A DNA stretch of 64,000 nucleotides from Pseudomonas baltica (GTDB taxonomy: Bacteria > Pseudomonadota > Gammaproteobacteria > Pseudomonadales > Pseudomonadaceae), in the NCBI RefSeq assembly GCF_014235765.1, contig NZ_JACMYH010000007.1:60889-124888 (forward strand). The letters are read 5' to 3'. The notes under the pieces are model-generated. The model was not told the origin of the DNA. It did no database searches and was given only the letters and a program-made list of their open reading frames with translations. Of this stretch, positions 54,513 to 62,284 are shown piece after piece. Both the position numbers and the translations under genes were made by a program. Every line of letters begins with the position of its first letter. Position 1 is the stretch's first letter.

Positions 54513-54549
54513 CAAAAACAAAAGGCACGACCTGTGAACAGGTCGTGCC
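54513..54549 (-). terminator. Rho-independent terminator after rplI
   Basis: On the minus strand, GGCACGACCTG and CAGGTCGTGCC form an 11-bp stem with a TTCA loop, followed by TTTTGTTTTTG. It ends the rpsF-rpsR-DUF2232-rplI transcript before dnaB. Confidence 0.9.
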
Positions 54550-54587
54550 CGATGTTAAACCGCCTGGCACCAGAGGTGCCAGCCGAC

Positions 54588-55034
54588 TTATGCAGCTACT
54601 ACGACAACGCGTACGGTAGCTTCAACGTCGCTGTGCAGGTGCACGGCTACGTCGTATTCGCCAACGTTACGGATGGTGCCGTTCGGCAGACGCACTTCAG
54701 ACTTGGCCACTTCGACGCCGGAGGCGGTCAGGGCGTCAGCGATGTCGTGGGTGCCGATCGAACCGAACAGCTTGCCTTCGTCGCCAGCGGTGGCAGTGAT
54801 GGTCACTTCCAGCTCGGCCAGTTGGGCAGCACGCGTTTCGGCCGAAGCCTTCTTGTCGGCAGCTGCTTTTTCCAGCTCGGCGCGACGCTCTTCGAACGCA
54901 GCCAGGTTGGCAGCGGTCGCAGCGGTAGCCTTGCCGAATGGCAGCAGGAAGTTACGACCGTAGCCGGCCTTAACATTTACCTTATCGCCCAGGTTGCCCA
55001 GGTTGGCGACTTTTTCCAGCAGGATCAGTTCCAT
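54588..55034 (-). CDS. rplI: 50S ribosomal protein bL9
   Basis: This 148-residue protein begins MELILLEKVANLGNLGDKVNVKAGYGRNFLLPFGKA, the bL9 N-terminal domain, and has the long connecting helix (AAFEERRAELEKAAADKKASAE) and C-terminal domain (GKLFGSIGTHDIADALTASG). It is a 23S rRNA-binding protein. An AGAGG site lies about eight bases upstream of the ATG. It is the last gene of the rpsF group. Confidence 0.97.
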   Translation of the reverse strand: MELILLEKVANLGNLGDKVNVKAGYGRNFLLPFGKATAATAANLAAFEERRAELEKAAADKKASAETRAAQLAELEVTITATAGDEGKLFGSIGTHDIADALTASGVEVAKSEVRLPNGTIRNVGEYDVAVHLHSDVEATVRVVVVAA

Positions 55035-55055
55035 TTGGTATAAACCTCTTAACTT

Positions 55056-55952
55056 TTAACCTTCACCGTTCGCGGAATCGCTATCGGTGCCTTTCGGCCC
55101 GATTCGACCGCGAAAATCAATCAGGCTGTCGACAATGGCCAGGACCACGAGCAACGGATAGATCAGCTGCATAAACAGCACGAGCGTGACGTACATCCCC
55201 ACGAGCCAGAACCTGCCCAGCTTGCCCGCCTTGACCAGCCCATGCATCAGGGCCAGCCCGGCGAACACCAGCGGTACGCTGCACAGCGGCGTCAACATGG
55301 CCATCTGAGGTCCGAAGTTCGGACCGATGAGCATGCACGCCAGCAGCAATACCGCCGGCCAGAGTGGAATGCGAATGGCGCGAAACTCGCTGCCAAAACC
55401 ACCCGGGTTGTACAACGCCGCCTGCCAGTAACGCCCCAGCATCAGGGCTGCCACGCTGACGACTTGCAACAAGGCCGCTATCAGGCCATTGAGTACCGGC
55501 GCAATGAGGCTGCCAAGGCTGGCCCGCTCCTCTACCGACATCTGCTGGTAGAGACCACCGAGCATCTGCGGCAGGCGTTCGTTCAACGCCTGCGCCAACG
55601 CTTCGATGGGTTCGCGAAACACCACGCCCAACAACACTCCGTACACCAGCCCCAGCGCTATGCTGGCCAGCAGCACGCGATTCCAGGCCCACCCCGCGCG
55701 CAACAGCGCCGCGAGCCCCAGTGCGCCCAGCAACACCATCAAGGTGCGCGGTTCACCGAAGTACCACCAGGCCAAAGCCGGCAGCAGAGCCCAGATGAGG
55801 ACGCCAATGGCGTCACTCATGCCGCGCCGCAGGTACACCAGGCACGCTGCGGCAGCACTCAACCAGAACAACAGCGGCAATGCCGCGCATCCGACCACTA
55901 CCAGAGTGGCCTGCATGCGACCGCGCATGATGAAATCAGCCAGGGCACGCAT
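55056..55952 (-). CDS. DUF2232-type integral membrane protein
   Basis: The 298-residue protein has about eight hydrophobic segments (for example LVVVGCAALPLLFWLSAAAACLVYL and YVTLVLFMQLIYPLLVVLAIV) and a short polar C-terminus (RGRIGPKGTDSDSANGEG). It is placed between rpsR and rplI, as in other pseudomonads, and is probably co-transcribed with them. It resembles the DUF2232/YybS group. Function unknown; the setting in a ribosomal-protein operon says little about its job. Confidence 0.78.
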   Translation of the reverse strand: MRALADFIMRGRMQATLVVVGCAALPLLFWLSAAAACLVYLRRGMSDAIGVLIWALLPALAWWYFGEPRTLMVLLGALGLAALLRAGWAWNRVLLASIALGLVYGVLLGVVFREPIEALAQALNERLPQMLGGLYQQMSVEERASLGSLIAPVLNGLIAALLQVVSVAALMLGRYWQAALYNPGGFGSEFRAIRIPLWPAVLLLACMLIGPNFGPQMAMLTPLCSVPLVFAGLALMHGLVKAGKLGRFWLVGMYVTLVLFMQLIYPLLVVLAIVDSLIDFRGRIGPKGTDSDSANGEG

Positions 55953-55990
55953 GCGTATCTATCCTTTTACTGCGTATCGACAACCCGGTC

Positions 55991-56221
55991 TCAGCGGCCG
56001 TGGCTGTCGGTGTAGGCCAGCAGGGCCAGGAAGCGGGCGCGCTTGATAGCGACGGCCAGCTGACGCTGATAACGAGCCTTGGTACCGGTGATACGGCTTG
56101 GAACGATCTTGCCGGTTTCGGATACGTAGGCTTTCAGAGTGTTGAGATCCTTGTAATCGATCTCCTTCACATCTTCAGCGGTGAAGCGGCAAAATTTACG
56201 ACGACGGAAGAAACGTGCCAT
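55991..56221 (-). CDS. rpsR: 30S ribosomal protein bS18
   Basis: The 76-residue protein MARFFRRRKFCRFTAEDVKEIDYKD ... ITGTKARYQRQLAVAIKRARFLALLAYTDSHGR split here is the standard bS18 sequence with its basic rRNA-binding surface. It pairs with bS6 on the 30S platform. It follows rpsF by 28 bases. Confidence 0.98.
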   Translation of the reverse strand: MARFFRRRKFCRFTAEDVKEIDYKDLNTLKAYVSETGKIVPSRITGTKARYQRQLAVAIKRARFLALLAYTDSHGR

Positions 56222-56249
56222 GTAATGGGCTCCTCAAAAGGTCCGTGGA

Positions 56250-56675
56250 TTACTCGTCAGCGTTATCGCTGGCGTCGCTGTTGTCGCTGTCATCGCCATC
56301 GGCGCTGTCAGAGTGCTCAGGACGGTCACGACGCTCACGGCGCTCGCTGCGGTTTTCTTCTGCCTTGAGCATCTCGGACTGGTCGGTGACGGCTTCGTCG
56401 CGACGGATGACAAGGTTACGGATCACGGCATCGTTGTAGCGGAAGTTGTCTTCCAGCTCGGCCAGGGCCTTGCCGGTGCACTCAACGTTCAGCATCACGT
56501 AGTGAGCCTTGTGAACGTTGTTGATGGCGTAGGCCAGTTGACGACGGCCCCAATCTTCCAGACGGTGGATCTTGCCGCCGTCTTCTTCGATCAGCTTGGT
56601 GTAACGCTCAACCATGCCGCCGACTTGCTCGCTCTGATCCGGGTGGACCAGAAAGATGATTTCGTAATGACGCAT
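56250..56675 (-). CDS. rpsF: 30S ribosomal protein bS6
   Basis: The 141-residue protein starts MRHYEIIFLVHPDQSEQVGGMVERY, the bS6 fold, with KAHYVMLNVECTGKALAELEDNFRYND in the middle. The C-terminal ~35 residues are charged and acidic (ENRSERRERRDRPEHSDSADGDDSDNSDAS, shown in part), as in glutamate-modified bS6 proteins. It heads the rpsF-rpsR-DUF2232-rplI group. Confidence 0.97.
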   Translation of the reverse strand: MRHYEIIFLVHPDQSEQVGGMVERYTKLIEEDGGKIHRLEDWGRRQLAYAINNVHKAHYVMLNVECTGKALAELEDNFRYNDAVIRNLVIRRDEAVTDQSEMLKAEENRSERRERRDRPEHSDSADGDDSDNSDASDNADE

Positions 56676-56876
56676 GAATGCTCCTTACGGGTTGTAGCCT
56701 GCCGCCAGAGCGGTCAGACAAGGAGTGAATGACACTGTGTGTCTTGCCTTGTGGCTTTTGGATAGAGGCGCACGAGTGCACCAGCCATCACGGCAAGGGG
56801 CGCAATTGTAGAGAAGGGGTTGGGGGGAAGCAAGGGGATTGGTGAATATTTGTACAGCGATGGCGGTGTCGCGACC

Positions 56877-56915
56877 AACCCCTTCGCGGGCAGAGGGCTC
56901 GCGGAGGGGTTGGCC
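56877..56915. repeat. Isolated palindrome with half of a family-C REP
   Basis: CCAACCCCTTCGCG and, facing it, CGCGGAGGGGTTGG frame GGCAGAGGGCT. The palindrome lies 9 bases downstream of the rlmB stop, so it may double as a terminator, although no T-tract follows. Confidence 0.5.
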
Positions 56916-56923
56916 CGGGCGGA

Positions 56924-57673
56924 TCATTTCTTCTTGGCGTTACGCTGACGAACCGCTTCGAACAGACAGATCCCGGTCGCCACCGACACGTTCAGGCTGC
57001 TCACGCTGCCCGCCATCGGCAGCTTGACCAGGTAGTCGCAGTGCTCGCGCGTCAGGCGACGCATGCCCTTGCCTTCGGCGCCCATGATCAGGATGGTGGG
57101 CCCGGTCATGTCCTGCTGGTAGATCTCGTTTTCCGCCTCGCCGGCGGTACCCACGACCCACAGGCCACGCTGCTGGAGTTTTTCCAGGGTACGGGCCAGG
57201 TTGGTCACGGCCACCAGCGGAATCACTTCCGCTGCGCCACACGCCACCTTGCGCACGGCAGGAGTGAGGGTGGCCGATTTGTCCTTGGGCACGATCACCG
57301 CCAGCGCACCGGCCGCATCGGCGGTACGCAGGCAGGCACCCAGATTGTGCGGATCGGTCACGCCATCCAGAACCAGCAGCAACGGCGGGCCCTCGGTGCG
57401 ATCCAGCAGCTCGTCGAGCATCGCCTCGCCCCACACCTGACTCGGGCTGACCTCCGCCACTACCCCTTGGTGCACGCCTTCGACCCAGGCATCCAGCTCA
57501 CGCCGCTCGGCCTGGCCAACCGCCACACGATTCTGCGTGGCAAGCTCGACCAAGGTCTGTACCCGCGGCTCACTGCGCCCTTCGGACAGCCAGATCTGCT
57601 TGACCCGCTTGGGATGATGGCGCAACAGCGCCTCCACCGCGTGCACGCCGTAGATTTTTTCCAGCTGACTCAT
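56924..57673 (-). CDS. rlmB: 23S rRNA (guanosine-2251-2'-O)-methyltransferase RlmB
   Basis: The 249-residue SpoU-type methyltransferase has an N-terminal substrate domain (EKIYGVHAVEALLRHHPKRVKQIWL) and a knotted C-terminal domain with LVLDGVTDPHNLGACLRTADAAG, ILIMGAEGKGMRRLTRE and KLPMAGSVSSLNVSVATGICLFE, motifs 1 to 3 of the family. It modifies the peptidyl-transferase-site P-loop. Its ATG overlaps the rnr stop by four bases. Confidence 0.95.
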   Translation of the reverse strand: MSQLEKIYGVHAVEALLRHHPKRVKQIWLSEGRSEPRVQTLVELATQNRVAVGQAERRELDAWVEGVHQGVVAEVSPSQVWGEAMLDELLDRTEGPPLLLVLDGVTDPHNLGACLRTADAAGALAVIVPKDKSATLTPAVRKVACGAAEVIPLVAVTNLARTLEKLQQRGLWVVGTAGEAENEIYQQDMTGPTILIMGAEGKGMRRLTREHCDYLVKLPMAGSVSSLNVSVATGICLFEAVRQRNAKKK

Positions 57674-60315
57674 GACTTAGCCTTGGGTTTGCGGCTGCCC
57701 GATTTCGATGAACCCTTGCGGTGCTTGGTCGCCTTGGCATCGCCTCCGGCGCCCGTGCTGCCAGTACCGCCGTTGCGGCTGCCGGAAGCCTTGGCCGAGC
57801 CGCCCTTGGCTGCATCGGCAAGCAGGGCCTTCTTCATTTCACGGCTCTTGCGCACCTCGGCGTTCTGCGCGGCGGCATCGGATGCCCGATAGACCTCTTC
57901 GCTGTCGGCCTTGCGCGCCTTGCTCGGGGCAGCGCTGCGCTTGGCGGCAGCGGCGGCCGGCTTCTCGGCGGCGGTCTTTTCGACCGCCGGCGTGGTCGGA
58001 TAGCTCTTGGGCTTGCCGGCCGGCGCGTCGGCCTTGCGGTTCTTGCGCCCGATCGGCTGGTTCAGCGTTGCTTCGCCGATACCGAAATCGATCTTGCGCT
58101 CGTCCAGGTCGACCCGCATGACCTGCACCTCGACCGTGTCGCCAAGGCGGAAATTGCGCCCGGTGCGCTCGCCGGCCAGACGATGGTGGATCGGGTCGAA
58201 ATGGTAGTAGTCGCCCGGCAGCGCGGTGACGTGCACCAGGCCTTCGACGAAGATATCGGTCAGCTCGACGAACAGGCCGAAACCGGTCACGGCGGTGATC
58301 ACGCCAGGGAAGGTTTCGCCCACGCGGTCCTTCATGAACTCGCACTTGAGCCAATTGACCACGTCACGAGTGGCTTCGTCGGCACGGCGCTCGCTCATCG
58401 AACACTCTTCGCCCAACTGTTCCAGCGCCGCTTCGTCGTACGGATAGATGCGCGCCTTGGGAATGGTCGGGGCACCGGCGCGCTTGACGTGCGGGGTGTC
58501 CTGCTTGGAGTGGATCACGCTGCGGATCGCCCGGTGCGTGAGCAGGTCGGGGTAGCGGCGGATCGGCGAGGTGAAGTGGGTGTACGCCTCGTAGTTCAGG
58601 CCGAAGTGACCATGGTTGTCGGCGCTGTACACCGCCTGGCTCAACGAACGCAGCATGACGGTCTGGATCACGTGGAAATCCGGGCGACCCTGGATGGCTT
58701 CCAGCAGTGCACGGTAATCCTTGGGCGACGGACCGTCCTTGCCCTTGTTCAGCGACAGGCCAAGCTCGCCGAGGAAAGCACGCAGCTTTTCCAGACGCTC
58801 CGGCGGCGGACCGTCGTGGACGCGATACAGCGCCGGGATTTCGTGTTTCTTGAGGAATTCGGCAGTGGCCACGTTGGCCGCCAGCATGCATTCCTCGATC
58901 AGCTTGTGGGCATCGTTGCGGATGGTCGGCTTGATCTCGGCGATCTTGCGCTCGGAACCGAAGACGATGCGCGTCTCCTGGGTTTCGAAGTCGATGGCAC
59001 CACGCACGTGACGCGCCGACAGCAGCACCTTGTACAGGGCATACAGCTGCTTGAGATGCGGCAGCACATCGCCAAACTCGCCACGCAGGGCCTTGGCTTC
59101 GCTGCTGCGCGAATGCTCGAGCAGGGTACTGACCTTGTTGTAGGTCAGGCGCGCATGGGAGTGGATCACGGCTTCGTAGAAGCTGTAGTCGGTCATCTCG
59201 CCGGTCTTGGAGATGGTCATCTCGCAGACCATGGCCAAGCGGTCGACATGGGGGTTCAGCGAACACAGGCCGTTGGACAGCTGCTCGGGCAGCATCGGAA
59301 TCACGCGCTCGGGGAAGTACACCGAGTTGCCACGTACCTGGGCTTCGGTATCGAGCGCCGAGCCAAGCTTCACGTAGCTGGACACGTCGGCAATGGCGAC
59401 GTACAGGGTCCAGCCGCCGTTGAACAGGCGCAGCTTGCTCTTGGCTTCGCAATAGACGGCATCGTCGAAGTCGCGCGCGTCTTCGCCGTCGATGGTCACG
59501 AACGGCAGATGGCGCAGGTCGATGCGCTTCTCCTTGTCCTTGTCTTCCACCTGCGGCTTGAGCTTGGCGGCCTCCTTGAGCACGGCTTCGGGCCATACAT
59601 GAGGAATGTCGTAGGTGCGCAGGGCGACGTCGATTTCCATGCCGGGCGCCATGTAGTTGCCCAGCACCTCGACGATGTCACCCTGAGGCTGGAAGCGCGC
59701 GGTTGGCCAGTGGGTGATCTTCACCCCGACGAACTGGCCGATCTTCGCGGCGCCGTGGCGACCGGGGGTGATCAGCACTTCCTGCTGCACCTTGGGGTTG
59801 TCCGGTGTCACGAAACCAATGCCGCCTTCTTCGAAGTAGCGGCCAACGATGGTTTCATGGGCACGCGACACCACTTCGACGATCACGCCTTCGCGACGAC
59901 CGCGACGGTCGAGGCCGGAAACCCGTGCCAGGGCACGGTCGCCATCGAACACCAGACGCATCTGCGCCGGGCTCATGAAAAGATCGTCGCTGCCGTCGTC
60001 GGGGATCAGGAAGCCGAAGCCATCGCGGTGACCGCTGATGCGGCCGGCGATCAGGTCGAGCTTGTCGACCGGGGCATAGGTGCCGCGACGGGTGTAGATC
60101 AGTTGCGCATCGCGCTCCATGGCACGCAAGCGGCGGCGCAGGGCTTCCAGCTGGTCCTCGGTGGTGAGGCCGAACTCGTCCACCAGCTGCTCGCGGCTGG
60201 CGGGAGAGCCGCGCTCGTCGAGGTGCTTGAGGATCAGCTCACGGCTGGGAATGGGGTTTTCGTATTTTTCCGCTTCACGAGCGGCCTCGGGATCGAGGGT
60301 CTGCCAATCGGCCAT
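57670..60315 (-). CDS. rnr: Ribonuclease R
   Basis: The 881-residue exoribonuclease has an N-terminal helix-turn-helix (SREQLVDEFGLTTEDQLEAL), cold-shock domains (KLDLIAGRISGHRDGFGFLIPDD), the RNB catalytic core (RHLPFVTIDGEDARDFDDAVYCE, with the catalytic Asp residues), an S1 domain (GETFPGVITAVTGFGLFVELTDIFVEGLVHV, about 640-720) and a long Lys/Ala-rich basic tail (from ~760). It degrades structured RNA and aids rRNA and tRNA quality control. rnr-rlmB form an overlapping pair, a common arrangement. Confidence 0.97.
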   Translation of the reverse strand: MADWQTLDPEAAREAEKYENPIPSRELILKHLDERGSPASREQLVDEFGLTTEDQLEALRRRLRAMERDAQLIYTRRGTYAPVDKLDLIAGRISGHRDGFGFLIPDDGSDDLFMSPAQMRLVFDGDRALARVSGLDRRGRREGVIVEVVSRAHETIVGRYFEEGGIGFVTPDNPKVQQEVLITPGRHGAAKIGQFVGVKITHWPTARFQPQGDIVEVLGNYMAPGMEIDVALRTYDIPHVWPEAVLKEAAKLKPQVEDKDKEKRIDLRHLPFVTIDGEDARDFDDAVYCEAKSKLRLFNGGWTLYVAIADVSSYVKLGSALDTEAQVRGNSVYFPERVIPMLPEQLSNGLCSLNPHVDRLAMVCEMTISKTGEMTDYSFYEAVIHSHARLTYNKVSTLLEHSRSSEAKALRGEFGDVLPHLKQLYALYKVLLSARHVRGAIDFETQETRIVFGSERKIAEIKPTIRNDAHKLIEECMLAANVATAEFLKKHEIPALYRVHDGPPPERLEKLRAFLGELGLSLNKGKDGPSPKDYRALLEAIQGRPDFHVIQTVMLRSLSQAVYSADNHGHFGLNYEAYTHFTSPIRRYPDLLTHRAIRSVIHSKQDTPHVKRAGAPTIPKARIYPYDEAALEQLGEECSMSERRADEATRDVVNWLKCEFMKDRVGETFPGVITAVTGFGLFVELTDIFVEGLVHVTALPGDYYHFDPIHHRLAGERTGRNFRLGDTVEVQVMRVDLDERKIDFGIGEATLNQPIGRKNRKADAPAGKPKSYPTTPAVEKTAAEKPAAAAAKRSAAPSKARKADSEEVYRASDAAAQNAEVRKSREMKKALLADAAKGGSAKASGSRNGGTGSTGAGGDAKATKHRKGSSKSGSRKPKAKS

Positions 60316-60477
60316 TAGAGAGAATTCACCTTGTCTATATAGGCGTTAGTTTGGCATACGCGTATTGAAACGGGAAATTTCAGGCGCTGCCTGCCAGTTA
60401 AAAGCCCTGCCCCGAGGTCGAAAACAGTGTCCGGGACGCCACTGGGGAATTTTAGTCGATTTTTCTCGCCACAGGGG

Positions 60478-60506
60478 TTTACAGCGTAAAGAGCGCTCCG
60501 TATAGT
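60478..60506 (+). promoter_or_regulatory. Promoter of the first tRNA-Leu
   Basis: TTTACA and TATAGT are exactly 17 bases apart, a good sigma-70 promoter. It is followed by a GC-rich discriminator (GCGCGCC), typical of stringently controlled tRNA promoters. The tRNA begins 35 bases after the -10 element. Confidence 0.8.
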
Positions 60507-60541
60507 GCGCGCCATCGACAACGCACAGCGTTGCAGATGCT

Positions 60542-60628
60542 GCCCAGATGGTGAAATTGGTAGACACGCCAGCTTCAGGTGCTGGTGACCTTACGGTCGT
60601 GGAAGTTCGAGTCTTCTTCTGGGCACCA
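60542..60628 (+). tRNA. tRNA-Leu (anticodon CAG), copy 1
   Basis: The 87-nt gene has acceptor arms GCCCAGA and TCTGGGC followed by an encoded CCA. The anticodon stem CCAGC/GCTGG holds the loop TTCAGGT, giving anticodon CAG (reads CUG). The D-arm contains AATTGGTAGAC, and the long variable arm is of class II. TTCGAGTC is the T-arm. The gene is identical to the second copy at 60815. Confidence 0.96.
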
Positions 60629-60670
60629 ATTCAGGACACGAGATTACATCAATCTTGTGCCACTCACAAA

Positions 60671-60691
60671 AGCCCGCGAAAGCGGGTTTTT
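60671..60691 (+). terminator. Terminator after the first tRNA-Leu
   Basis: CCCGC and GCGGG form a short stem around GAAA, followed by TTTTT. It is the same unit as that after the second tRNA. Confidence 0.85.
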
Positions 60692-60750
60692 GCGTTTCAG
60701 GGCTTTTTCAGGCAGTTGGATGTTTTGAATTAACAAAATCAAAACAGGGG

Positions 60751-60779
60751 TTTACAGATCAAAAGGGCGGTCGTATAGT
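60751..60779 (+). promoter_or_regulatory. Promoter of the second tRNA-Leu
   Basis: TTTACA and TATAGT are again 17 bases apart, 273 bases after the first promoter, with a GC-rich start region (GCGCCCC). The tRNA begins 35 bases after the -10, as in copy 1. Confidence 0.8.
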
Positions 60780-60814
60780 GCGCCCCATCAACGGCGTGCA
60801 ACGCTGCTGATGCT

Positions 60815-60901
60815 GCCCAGATGGTGAAATTGGTAGACACGCCAGCTTCAGGTGCTGGTGACCTTACGGTCGTGGAAGTTCGAGTCTTCTTCTGGGCACC
60901 A
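60815..60901 (+). tRNA. tRNA-Leu (anticodon CAG), copy 2
   Basis: The 87-nt sequence, including the encoded CCA, is identical to the copy at 60542-60628. It has its own promoter and terminator, so the two genes form a direct duplication 273 bases apart and not one shared transcript. Confidence 0.96.
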
Positions 60902-60913
60902 ATTCTTCACAAG

Positions 60914-60934
60914 AACCCGCGAAAGCGGGTTTTT
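60914..60934 (+). terminator. Terminator after the second tRNA-Leu
   Basis: ACCCGC and GCGGGT form a stem around GAAA, followed by TTTT. It lies 13 bases after the tRNA. Confidence 0.85.
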
Positions 60935-60971
60935 GCGTTTCCGGCACCCCAAAATCTCCCCACCATTCTCC

Positions 60972-61173
60972 CGTAGGAGCGGTCCGTGGCCGCGAAACAG
61001 GCGACGCGGTCTTCCTGACACACCCCGGGGCGCCTTTCGCGGCCGATGACCGCTCCTACGGTAGGTCTGCATACGCGCGCTCTCGTAGGAGCGGTCCGTG
61101 GCCGCGAAACAGGCGACGCGGTCCTCCTGACACACCCCAGGGCGCCCTTCCCGGCCGATGACCGCTCCCAGGG
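60972..61173. repeat. Two 112-bp REPIN units of family A
   Basis: Units starting at 60973 and 61085 each contain GTAGGAGCGGTCCGTGGCCG and a facing CCGATGACCGCTCC arm around a spacer with GGCGACGCGGTC. They fill most of the 366-bp gap before the binding-protein gene; beyond them, only a short AT-richer promoter-like stretch (61205-61245) is visible. Confidence 0.85.
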
Positions 61174-61267
61174 ATAAGCCTTGCGTGGATCCGAAAGGCC
61201 ACCTGAGAACCTATATCGTTTACAATTGTTTCAAGATTCCGCTGCCCTGCCGTAAGGAAGTTGCCCC

Positions 61268-62284
61268 ATGCCCACACGAACCCTCCGGTCCCTTTTTCGC
61301 ACCCTGGCCGCCTGCCTGCTGGGCACGGCACTCGCCGCCCCGTTGGCCTTGGCCGCCGACAAGGTCGAACTGACCCTCTACAATGGCCAGCACAAGGAAA
61401 TAGGCGAAGCCATCGCGCAGGCCTACGAGGCCAAGACCGGGATTCATGTCAATGTCCGCAAGGGCAGCAGCAATCAATTGGCCAGCCAGGTAATGGAAGA
61501 AGGCCAGCGCTCTCCGGCGGATCTCATCTACACCGAAGAATCACCCCCTCTGAACAATCTGGGCGAGAAAGGCTTTCTGGCCAAAATCGACGGCAGCACC
61601 CTGAGCATGCTGCCGCCCGAATACGTCGCCAAGGACGGTTCGTGGATGGGCGTGACCGCTCGCGTACGGGTGGTGGCCTACAACCCGAAGCTGATCGACG
61701 AAAAAGACCTGCCTGAAACGGTGCTGGAGTTCGCCGAGCCGCAGTGGCAGGGCAAGGTCGGCTTCGTGCCCACCAGCGGAGCCTTCCAGGAGCAGGCCGT
61801 GGCCATCATCAAGCTGCACGGTCGCGAGGCCGCCGAGGAATGGCTGACCGGTCTGCGCGCCTTCGGCAAGACCTACACGAACAACATGGTCGCCCTCAAG
61901 GCGGTGGAGAACGGTGAAATCGCCACTGTTCTGGTAAACAACTACTACTGGTTCGCACTCCAGCGCGAGAAAGGCCAGCTCGACTCCAAACTGCATTACT
62001 TCAGCAATGGCGACGCCGGCGGCCTGATCACCATTTCTTCCGCTGCCGTTCTCAAGTCCAGCAAGCACCCGCGGGAAGCCCAGGCGCTGCTCGCCTACAT
62101 GGCCAGCGAGGAAGGCCAGCGCGTCATCACCCAGACCACTGCCGAGTACCCACTGCACAAAGGCATGGTCTCGGACCGCGGCCTGAAGCCGTTCGACGAG
62201 CTGCAGGCACCGGCCATCACTCCGGCAGACATCGGCAATGCCGAGGACGCGCTGGACCTGGAACGGGACGTCGGCCTGAATTGA
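61268..62284 (+). CDS. Iron(III)-type ABC transporter substrate-binding protein
   Basis: The 338-residue protein has a signal peptide (LRSLFRTLAACLLGTALAAPLALA) and then KVELTLYNGQHKEIGEAIAQAYEAKTGI, FVPTSGAFQEQAVAIIKLHG and VLVNNYYWFALQREKG, the last containing the adjacent tyrosines (NNYYW) that bind ferric iron in FbpA/HitA proteins. It would bind iron in the periplasm for the permease encoded next. No convincing Fur box was found upstream. The stop overlaps the permease start. Confidence 0.87.
   Translation: MPTRTLRSLFRTLAACLLGTALAAPLALAADKVELTLYNGQHKEIGEAIAQAYEAKTGIHVNVRKGSSNQLASQVMEEGQRSPADLIYTEESPPLNNLGEKGFLAKIDGSTLSMLPPEYVAKDGSWMGVTARVRVVAYNPKLIDEKDLPETVLEFAEPQWQGKVGFVPTSGAFQEQAVAIIKLHGREAAEEWLTGLRAFGKTYTNNMVALKAVENGEIATVLVNNYYWFALQREKGQLDSKLHYFSNGDAGGLITISSAAVLKSSKHPREAQALLAYMASEEGQRVITQTTAEYPLHKGMVSDRGLKPFDELQAPAITPADIGNAEDALDLERDVGLN

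Noticed and set aside
57721..60318. 865-codon open frame antisense to rnr
   Set aside because: It mirrors rnr almost end to end; an effect of third-position GC bias.
61205..61267. Fur box before the iron-type binding-protein gene
   Set aside because: The AT-richer stretch TTTACAATTGTTTC has no convincing match to the Fur consensus.
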